Below are positions 1-4,714 of a stretch of DNA of 6,443 nucleotides, piece after piece (within the stretch, counting starts at the first letter, position 1; every line of letters begins with the position of its first letter). The stretch is from Pseudomonadota bacterium (GTDB taxonomy: Bacteria; Pseudomonadota; Alphaproteobacteria; Rhizobiales; Xanthobacteraceae): assembly GCA_023387695.1 (NCBI GenBank), contig JAEWHT010000293.1, positions 1 through 6,443 on the forward strand. Reading direction: 5' to 3'. The position numbers and the translations under genes are program-made. The notes beneath the pieces are model-generated. The model saw only the letters and a list, made by a program, of their open reading frames with translations, was not told the origin of the DNA and searched no databases.

Positions 1-579
1 CTGTTCGGCATCGTGCAGGGCGGCGATATCCCGCAGCTGCGCCATGCGAGCGCGCAAGGGTTGGTCGAGATCGGCTTCCACGGCTACGCGATCGGCGGCC
101 TTGCCGTCGGCGAACCGCAGGCGGTGATGCTGTCGATGATTGACGAGACCGCACCGGCGTTGCCGACCGACCGGCCGCGCTACCTGATGGGCGTCGGCAC
201 GCCCGACGACATCCTCGAGGCGGTCAAGCGCGGCGTCGACATGTTCGATTGCGTGATGCCGACGCGCAATGGCCGTCACGGCGTCGCCTTCACGCGCTTC
301 GGCCACGTCAACCTGCGCAATGCCCGCCACGCCGACGATCCACGTCCGCTGGACGAGGAGAGCTCATGGCCATCCGCGCGCAATTATGCGCGTGCCTACC
401 TGCACCATCTCGTCAAGGCAGGCGAGACGCTGGGAGCGATGCTGCTCTCGGAAATCAATATCGCCTACTACCAGTTCCTGATGCAGGGCATCAGGGACGC
501 GATCGCACACGGAACATTCGAGGCGTTCTATCAGCGTACGCGCGAGGACTGGGCGAGGGGCGACATCACCCCGCGCTAG
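1..579 (+). CDS. tgt: Queuine/preQ1 tRNA-guanine transglycosylase (Tgt), 3' part only
   Basis: Only the last 192 residues are present; the frame is open from base 1, so the start lies upstream. Tgt swaps guanine 34 of GUN-anticodon tRNAs for preQ1 in the cytoplasm, a step of queuosine synthesis. Visible motifs are FGIVQGG (fragment residues 2-8), the substrate-pocket motif GGLAVGE (32-38), and MFDCVMPTRNGRHG (81-94), which carries the nucleophilic Asp83 and the tRNA-contacting Arg89 and Arg92. Adding 197 gives the Zymomonas mobilis numbering as I recall it (Gln203, Gly230, Asp280). The odd point is the C-terminal zinc site. The positions of Cys318, Cys320, Cys323 and His349 are Ser121, Trp123, Ala126 and Ile152, so all four ligands are gone, although the surrounding ARAYLHHL and LGAMLL segments are well conserved. 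The reading frame is intact, so this is not decay by frameshift. Family identity is very secure. Confidence 0.96.
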   Translation: MFGIVQGGDIPQLRHASAQGLVEIGFHGYAIGGLAVGEPQAVMLSMIDETAPALPTDRPRYLMGVGTPDDILEAVKRGVDMFDCVMPTRNGRHGVAFTRFGHVNLRNARHADDPRPLDEESSWPSARNYARAYLHHLVKAGETLGAMLLSEINIAYYQFLMQGIRDAIAHGTFEAFYQRTREDWARGDITPR

Positions 580-594
580 GTTAGACGCAACGGG

Positions 595-813
595 TCAGTT
601 GCATACCAGCCGCTGCTTGACGGCGTGCTTGGTGACGAAGCCATAGCCGCAAGTATCGCAAGTCCAGAGATAGCTGATTACGTGGTCTGACACATATGCT
701 GATGCTTCGGCGGCGACCATGGAGTCGGCGCACACAGGACACGTCGGCAACTCGCTGCAACGCGGATCACGCCTTGGCGCTACGGTCGACAACACTTCAG
801 CGACTGCTGACAT
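595..813 (-). CDS. Small zinc-ribbon-like protein of unknown function
   Basis: This is a 72-residue protein. It has two CxxC knuckles, CPVC at residues 25-28 and CDTC at 52-55, the second followed by GYGF. That arrangement suits a four-Cys zinc ribbon with a 23-residue spacer. Two further Cys (19 and 71) lie outside the pairs. There is no signal peptide or membrane segment, so it is probably cytoplasmic. The ATG is supported by a strong Shine-Dalgarno AGGGAGGT (821-828 on the complement) 7 nt upstream. It converges with tgt, leaving 15 bp between the stop codons. I do not recognise a named family. Similar short proteins are, to my knowledge, often left as hypothetical in rhizobial genomes. 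A nucleic-acid-binding or metal-sensing role is possible but unproven. The RBS and paired CxxC motifs make it very likely a real gene. Confidence 0.8.
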   Translation of the reverse strand: MSAVAEVLSTVAPRRDPRCSELPTCPVCADSMVAAEASAYVSDHVISYLWTCDTCGYGFVTKHAVKQRLVCN

Positions 814-875
814 CGTGGTGACCTCCCTGCTTCGAGACCTAAGTCTAACATAAGCAGAATCAGTTGACGAGGTCG

Positions 876-891
876 CAACACGAACGTGTTG
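876..891. promoter_or_regulatory. 16-bp palindrome, possible operator of the zinc-ribbon gene
   Basis: The sequence CAACACGAACGTGTTG has 7-bp perfect arms around a 2-nt centre. It lies about 63-78 bp upstream of the zinc-ribbon start codon, where an operator would fit. A run of five T (893-897) follows on the plus strand, so a weak hairpin terminator for plus-strand readthrough is an alternative. No known regulator is assigned. Confidence 0.35.
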
Positions 892-941
892 ATTTTTCGT
901 AATTGCTTCTGCTTCGCCGCCCTCTGTGCGCTGGTTCAGGA

Positions 942-979
942 CCTATCGCAACGCAAACAACAGTGTGCGTTGCGATAGG
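942..979. repeat. Perfect 14-bp inverted repeat (hairpin) after the propeller gene
   Basis: The arms CCTATCGCAACGCA (942-955) and its exact reverse complement (966-979) flank a 10-nt loop. The hairpin lies 40 nt beyond the stop codon of the propeller gene, where a transcript 3' end is expected. Neither strand has a T-run after the stem, so it is not a textbook intrinsic terminator. It could stabilise the mRNA 3' end, assist termination or bind a protein. The inverted repeat itself is certain; its role is unknown. Confidence 0.75.
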
Positions 980-1019
980 AAGAATGAATTTGTGTTGATC
1001 GGATGTCGCACGAAGCTGC

Positions 1020-2543
1020 TCAGGGCGCCTGCAGCTGCACTGCTTTTCCAACTTCGGTCATGGTGCCGGGTGCAATGACGAGATAGCGGCGAGAGTCCGG
1101 CGTATCGCTTTGCACAATTTGTCGGATCGGACCCAGCGCATTCACGATCGCCGATCCGGCCGGATTGGTCATGAAAGCGGCCAGAGGTTCAAGCTTGCCG
1201 CTGCCGTCGGGATGCGTGGCGAGGGCCAACACGTAGTTGTGTTTCGGCTCGAGCCCTGTTGCTGCGGCCTGCAGGACCTGCGACAGGCCCTGGTCGAACA
1301 GGCTGACACTGGTCAGCGCCTTCGTGCTCTCCGAAACCGGGCCGACCGGAGCCATATCAACTGAAGTCATGGCGAAATGCGCGACCTGGCCGGCGACACC
1401 GAGTTGCTGCAAATTCGTGGCTTCGGGACTCGTTGCCTCGTCCATGACGCTCATGGCGCCGTTGCCGGACTCGCGCGCAGTGGGTACCGCGTCGGGCACA
1501 TAGGCGACGGCCTGAGGTGCCTGACCGATCGGGATGTTGGCAATGACCCGGTTCGTGAGCGTGTCGATCGCGGTCATCTGATCGTCATTCTCCAACCCGA
1601 CATAGACCCGCGAACCATCGCCCGACGGCCAGATGCCGTGCGGCAGTTTGCCGACCGGAATGGTCGCGACCTTGCTGAAGTCGTCGGTGCGGAAGACCTG
1701 GATCTCGTTTCGGCCGCCGACAGTGATGTAGGCGAATTGCCCATTGGCGTTACGGACGATGTTGACGTGATTGGTGATCGGGCCGGTGTCCAGCGTCTTC
1801 AGCACGTTGAAGGGAGGCTTGGCGTCGAACACTTGCACCTTGCCGGTATCCTTCAGCGTGAACCACACCTGTGCTCCATCGGGCGTCGCCGCGAGATCGG
1901 GACAGAACGGGCTCGCCTGAGTGACCTTGCCGACGATGGCATGATCGGCCACGGAAATGACGGCGACTTCCGGATTGAAGGACGAGCAGACATAGCCGTA
2001 TTTGCCGTCGGGGGAAAAAATCTGCATCCCCGGTCCGTTCGCGAGCACGATCCGTGTCTTTTCCTCGTAGCTGACGGGATCGAGCACGGCGACGTAGTTC
2101 TCGCCGCGGACGGTCACCCAGACTTCCTTGCCGTCGGGCGTGAAGAAGGCTTCATGCGGCGAGCGGCCGACATAGGTCGTGTGCTCGACCATGTTGGTCG
2201 CGGTGTCGATGAACGTGACCGAGTTGGATCCGACCGAGACCACGGCTAGCGTGCGATGGTCGGGCGAAAATCCCATGCCATGCACAAGCAACTGTCCGCG
2301 ATAGAGCGGGCTGAGATTTTGCGGTGTGGGTGCGCCCAGCCTGATGACCCCGAGCAGCTTGTTGTCAGCGGGATCGATGACCGAGACCGTGTTGGAGAAT
2401 TGCTCGGCCGCATACACCCGGTCGTGATGGCTGACCGGAATGTCGGCTGCGGCCGATGGTCCCGGTGCTTGCCCGCTCCACGCCGGCATCGCCGAAAAGC
2501 CCGACAAGCAAAGCGCAGCTGTGAGCGCGAGAATTCGCTTCAT
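1020..2543 (-). CDS. Exported YVTN/YncE-type seven-bladed beta-propeller protein
   Basis: The protein has 507 residues. Residues 1 to about 23 form a Sec signal peptide (KR, a hydrophobic core, then AWS before the likely cleavage), so the protein is probably periplasmic. Residues about 40-352 are a run of propeller blades. Each has the typical pattern of a strand ending in V-x-V-I/F-D, then a T-N or S-N turn, then a strand ending I-P-V/I-G, and a P-H-G/E or F-S-P-D-G segment; examples are VSVIDP, VTFIDT, FSPDGK, IPVGKLPHG and MTAIDT. Cys186 and Cys214 in adjacent blades could pair. Residues about 380-507 form a separate beta-rich domain that I cannot assign. The start has a weak AGAGAGA ribosome site (2551-2557) 7 nt upstream, next to the stop of the DUF305 gene, which suggests translational coupling. 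Such propellers often act as binding scaffolds or redox-enzyme relatives, but no catalytic or cofactor motif is visible. Exact function is unknown. Confidence 0.9.
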   Translation of the reverse strand: MKRILALTAALCLSGFSAMPAWSGQAPGPSAAADIPVSHHDRVYAAEQFSNTVSVIDPADNKLLGVIRLGAPTPQNLSPLYRGQLLVHGMGFSPDHRTLAVVSVGSNSVTFIDTATNMVEHTTYVGRSPHEAFFTPDGKEVWVTVRGENYVAVLDPVSYEEKTRIVLANGPGMQIFSPDGKYGYVCSSFNPEVAVISVADHAIVGKVTQASPFCPDLAATPDGAQVWFTLKDTGKVQVFDAKPPFNVLKTLDTGPITNHVNIVRNANGQFAYITVGGRNEIQVFRTDDFSKVATIPVGKLPHGIWPSGDGSRVYVGLENDDQMTAIDTLTNRVIANIPIGQAPQAVAYVPDAVPTARESGNGAMSVMDEATSPEATNLQQLGVAGQVAHFAMTSVDMAPVGPVSESTKALTSVSLFDQGLSQVLQAAATGLEPKHNYVLALATHPDGSGKLEPLAAFMTNPAGSAIVNALGPIRQIVQSDTPDSRRYLVIAPGTMTEVGKAVQLQAP

Positions 2544-2557
2544 GATTTGGTCTCTCT

Positions 2558-2968
2558 CTATTTGTGAACCAGCACCGCCGTGGCCGTTGGCGGCGACGGC
2601 TGATCGAGCGCCAGTCGCATGGCGGCGATTTCCTGCTGCTGATCGATGACGATTTCCTGGGCGATGCGCCGCAGGGATTCATTTCGGCCGTAACGCAGTT
2701 CAGCCCGGGCCATCTCGATTGCGCCGCGATGGTGCGGAATCATCATCGCCGAGAAATCCCGATCGACGTCGCCGGACGGCGCAATGTCCATCTCGCTCAT
2801 CATCCGAGTCATCGCGGTCTGGTTTTCCGCCATGAAGGGCGCTTCATCGCCGCACAACTCGGACATCATCATGTGCGATGCCGTGCGCGGAGGGCGGCTG
2901 GCAAACCAGGTGCCGCCGGCGAACGCGGCAGCGGCGAGGGGCAGGGCGACCGCCAAAACTTTCCACAT
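2558..2968 (-). CDS. DUF305 protein, Met/His-rich, exported or membrane-anchored
   Basis: The protein has 136 residues. Residues about 4-23 are hydrophobic and form a signal peptide or N-terminal anchor, placing the rest in the periplasm. The core matches DUF305: D-F-S-A-M-MIPHH (71-80), GAIEMA (82-87), then LRRIAQEIVIDQQQEI and Met117 (99-117). Met and His are dense before and within the domain (His32, Met33-35, Met53, Met56, Met57, Met60, Met75, Met76, His79, His80, Met86). One studied family member, CopM of Synechocystis, binds copper, so copper binding here is a reasonable inference and not a demonstrated role. The ATG is supported by AGGA (2976-2979) 7 nt upstream. It is first in an operon, with 14 bp between its stop codon and the start of the propeller gene, so the two products probably work in the same compartment. 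Confidence 0.9.
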   Translation of the reverse strand: MWKVLAVALPLAAAAFAGGTWFASRPPRTASHMMMSELCGDEAPFMAENQTAMTRMMSEMDIAPSGDVDRDFSAMMIPHHRGAIEMARAELRYGRNESLRRIAQEIVIDQQQEIAAMRLALDQPSPPTATAVLVHK

Positions 2969-3277
2969 CGTACGTTCCTGAGGTCTCAGACCATTACTTC
3001 GCGAGCAGCCGCTTCTTCGTTACGGTCATTGTGGAGAAAGAACTCATTGCGAATTGTCTCAATGCGGAAGAAGTCATGCGCCGGGCATACTGCCTCCGAG
3101 GTCACGCAGAGACACCTCAAAACGCCGGCAACCGATTGAGTATCCGTGCGAATGTGAAATCCATGCAGCCGATGGAAGTCGGTGGCGCAGGTTGCTATTG
3201 TGATTGCAGGGACGTTGATGGTCGTGCGATCCAGACGCACGGGAAACGCCACGAATCGTCGTAACAGGGAGTTGATC
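2969..3277. other. Divergent intergenic region between the DUF305 operon and cysK
   Basis: This 309-bp stretch separates two genes that point away from each other, so it should hold both promoters. I see no sigma-70 pair that I would defend on either strand. A short palindrome CTGAGGTCTCAG (2978-2989) touches the DUF305 ribosome site and might affect its translation or bind a regulator. Open frames cross the region on both strands, but none has a convincing ribosome site or a recognisable motif. The plus-strand frame is merely an upstream extension of cysK starting at GTG 3182. Confidence 0.55.
3266..3271 (+). promoter_or_regulatory. Ribosome binding site fixing the cysK start
   Basis: AGGGAG lies 6 nt before the ATG at 3278. 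This favours that start over the upstream in-frame GTG at 3182, which would add 32 Arg-rich residues not typical of CysK. Confidence 0.75.
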
Positions 3278-4249
3278 ATGGACGCATCGTCCAAAGCAGG
3301 ACACCAACCCGGTCGCGGCCGGATCTTTGACTCGATCGTCGAGGCGTTCGGCGATACGCCGATCGTGCGTCTGCGCCGCTTGCCAGGCATGCACGGCGTC
3401 AACGCGACCATTCTGGCAAAGCTTGAATATTTCAATCCCGCCGCGAGCGTGAAAGATCGCATCGGCGCGGCCATGATCATCGCCATGGAGAAGGCGGGCA
3501 TCATCAAGCCCGACACCGTGCTGATCGAGCCGACCTCCGGCAACACCGGCATTGCGCTCGCCTTCGTCGCTGCGTCGCGCGGCTACCGATTGAAGCTGGT
3601 GATGCCGGAATCGATGTCGATCGAGCGGCGCAAGATGCTCGCCTTCCTCGGTGCCGAGCTGGTACTAACGCCGGCCGCGCAGGGCATGAAGGGCGCGATC
3701 GCCGCCGCCGAAGAGCTTTTGAAGACGACGCCGAATTCGGTCATGCCGCAACAGTTCAAGAACCTCGCCAATCCCGAGGTCCATCGTCGGACCACGGCGG
3801 AGGAGATCTGGAACGACACCGCCGGCAATATCGACTTCTTCGTTGCCGGTGTCGGCACGGGCGGCACCATTACCGGTGTCGGTCAGGTCCTGAAGCCGCG
3901 CAAGGCGTCCTTGCGCGTTGTTGCCGTCGAGCCCGTGGAGAGCCCGGTGCTGTCAGGTGGCACCCACACGCCGCACAAGATCCAGGGCATCGGCGCGGGT
4001 TTTGTGCCCGACATCCTCGACCGTTCCGTGATCGATGAGATCGTCAAGATCGACTCGACCACGGCGATCGAGACCTCGCGCGCGCTGGCGCGGCATGAGG
4101 GTATCCCGGGCGGCATCTCCTCCGGCGCCGCGATCGCGGCCGCGCTCGAGATCGGCAAGCGGCCGGAAGCTGCGGGAAAGACCATTTTGGCTATCGTGCC
4201 ATCCTTCTCCGAGCGCTATCTTTCGACAGTTCTGTTTGAAGGAATCTAG
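3278..4249 (+). CDS. cysK: Cysteine synthase A (O-acetylserine sulfhydrylase)
   Basis: This 323-residue PLP enzyme turns O-acetylserine and sulfide into cysteine in the cytoplasm, the last step of assimilatory cysteine synthesis. Landmarks in order are GDTPIVRL (25-32), NPAASVKDR (53-61) with the PLP-binding Lys59, the substrate loop PTSGNTG (85-91), MSIERRKML (113-121), the phosphate-binding loop GTGGT (193-197), and GISSGAA (279-285) with the Ser that contacts the pyridine nitrogen. The tail SERYLSTVLFEG is typical of CysK. Length is close to the usual 310-325 residues. The first 15 or so residues are a non-conserved extension, but the ATG has a good ribosome site. The gene is followed 3 bp later by the BrnA-like gene, so they are almost surely co-transcribed. 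Cystathionine beta-synthase-like or CysM paralogues are alternatives; the motifs favour CysK. Substrate specificity cannot be proved from sequence. Confidence 0.95.
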   Translation: MDASSKAGHQPGRGRIFDSIVEAFGDTPIVRLRRLPGMHGVNATILAKLEYFNPAASVKDRIGAAMIIAMEKAGIIKPDTVLIEPTSGNTGIALAFVAASRGYRLKLVMPESMSIERRKMLAFLGAELVLTPAAQGMKGAIAAAEELLKTTPNSVMPQQFKNLANPEVHRRTTAEEIWNDTAGNIDFFVAGVGTGGTITGVGQVLKPRKASLRVVAVEPVESPVLSGGTHTPHKIQGIGAGFVPDILDRSVIDEIVKIDSTTAIETSRALARHEGIPGGISSGAAIAAALEIGKRPEAAGKTILAIVPSFSERYLSTVLFEGI

Positions 4250-4252
4250 GAC

Positions 4253-4492
4253 ATGGCGGATCAACCGAGGCGGCCGCGCACGTTGGGCGATGCGCGGTCG
4301 GAGGCCGAGGCAGCATTCAAGAAGGTGACGGCTAAGGTCGCCGCAGCGCCGCCGAAGCAGAACGTTGCGCCGGGCGTCAAGGAGCAGGTCACGCTGCGCA
4401 TCGACCAGGATGTGCTCGAGTTCTTCCAGGAAGGCGGCCCCGGCTGGCAGGACCGCATCAACGACGCGCTGCGTAAGGCGGCTGGGAAGTAG
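4253..4492 (+). CDS. BrnA-antitoxin-like small protein, no adjacent toxin
   Basis: The protein has 79 residues. The first 40 or so are Ala/Lys/Pro-rich and probably disordered. The C-terminal half, V-T-L-R-I-D-Q-D-V-L-E-F-F (about 46-58) followed by GPGWQDRINDALRKA, matches the ending of BrnA-family antitoxins, where a ribbon-helix-helix-like fold binds DNA and pairs with the BrnT toxin. No BrnT-like gene is next to it; the place where BrnT usually sits is occupied by cysK. It begins 3 bp after the cysK stop, with AAGGA (4239-4243) inside the end of cysK as ribosome site, so translation is probably coupled. It may be an orphan antitoxin kept as a regulator, or a family relative never part of a toxin pair. 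The family match is from memory of the motif; DNA binding is inferred. Confidence 0.8.
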   Translation: MADQPRRPRTLGDARSEAEAAFKKVTAKVAAAPPKQNVAPGVKEQVTLRIDQDVLEFFQEGGPGWQDRINDALRKAAGK

Positions 4493-4511
4493 GCGTCGGT
4501 CGACTTCTGTC

Positions 4512-4531
4512 CGCGGGTTGTGACACCCGCG
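4512..4531. other. Hairpin just downstream of the cysK-brnA unit
   Basis: Seven-base arms CGCGGGT and ACCCGCG enclose a 6-nt loop, 19 nt after the BrnA-like stop codon. The position fits a transcript 3' end, but no T-run follows, so termination here is uncertain. Confidence 0.4.
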
Positions 4532-4550
4532 CGAGCCACATATCCATCCT

Positions 4551-4637
4551 CGTCATTGCGAGGAGCTCTTGCGACGAAGCAATCCAGACTACTTCCGCGG
4601 AGAGAATCTGGATTGGTTCGCTGCGCTCGCAATGACG
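4551..4637. repeat. Dispersed palindromic repeat element, rhizobial type
   Basis: This is an imperfect palindrome of about 87 bp. The outer arms CGTCATTGCGAG (4551-4562) and CTCGCAATGACG (4626-4637) are perfect over 12 bp. The inner arms CAATCCAGA (4580-4588) and TCTGGATTG (4607-4615) are perfect over 9 bp, and pairing continues outward with one mismatch (4575-4578 with 4617-4620). The short peptides it spuriously encodes, such as LRGALATKQS and CERSEPIQ, are familiar to me from mis-called ORFs in Bradyrhizobium and other proteobacterial genomes, which points to a high-copy, non-coding intergenic repeat. It lies between two convergent genes, the usual setting for such elements. Only one copy is visible here, so repetitiveness is prior knowledge and not shown by this window. 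Confidence 0.75.
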
Positions 4638-4665
4638 GAATACGCGGGGATACTGTCGCAGCAAC

Positions 4666-4694
4666 AAAAAAGCCCGGCGTGAGCCGGGCTTTCT
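4666..4694 (-). terminator. Rho-independent terminator of the caspase-like gene, perhaps bidirectional
   Basis: Perfect 8-bp GC-rich arms AGCCCGGC (4671-4678) and GCCGGGCT (4683-4690) enclose a GTGA loop. Read on the complement, the stem is followed by a run of six T (the A-run at 4666-4671), 24 nt after the caspase-like stop codon. On the plus strand the T-rich tail (TTTCTGTTT) is poorer, so it may also stop transcripts from cysK-brnA, but less efficiently. Confidence 0.88.
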
Positions 4695-4714
4695 GTTTGC
4701 GATCCTGTCGAGCC

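Larger units (their letters stand above)
814..1019. other. Intergenic region between the propeller gene and the zinc-ribbon gene
   Basis: This 206-bp stretch is visibly less GC-rich than the flanking genes. It must hold the promoter of the small zinc-ribbon gene unless that gene is read through from the propeller operon. I see no convincing -35/-10 pair on the complement. It contains two inverted repeats, annotated separately. The short open frame across 860-1051 on the complement has no recognisable motif, overlaps the propeller gene and includes the inverted repeat, so I do not call it a gene. Confidence 0.6.

Noticed and set aside
860..1051. A 63-residue minus-strand open frame over the inverted repeats
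   Set aside because: It overlaps the end of the propeller gene, contains the perfect inverted repeat and has no family signature or good ribosome site.
1377..2249. A 290-residue plus-strand open frame antisense to the propeller gene
   Set aside because: It is Arg/Asp/Gly/Val-rich with no motif, while the minus strand shows a signal peptide and regular propeller blades. It is a by-product of high GC codon use.
3182..3277. An upstream in-frame GTG start for cysK adding 32 residues
   Set aside because: The ATG at 3278 has a well-placed AGGGAG site, while the added segment is Arg-rich and unlike CysK N-termini.
2986..3552. A 188-residue minus-strand open frame across the intergenic region and the start of cysK
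   Set aside because: About half of it is antisense to the well-conserved PLP-binding part of cysK, and the remainder has no recognisable motif.
4253..4492. A complete toxin-antitoxin module around the BrnA-like gene
   Set aside because: Neither flank encodes a BrnT-like or other toxin protein; the upstream gene is clearly cysK and the downstream stretch is non-coding.
4551..4637. A CRISPR unit or a transposon end
   Set aside because: There is a single palindrome with no spacers, no repeated units and no transposase gene or target-site duplication nearby.
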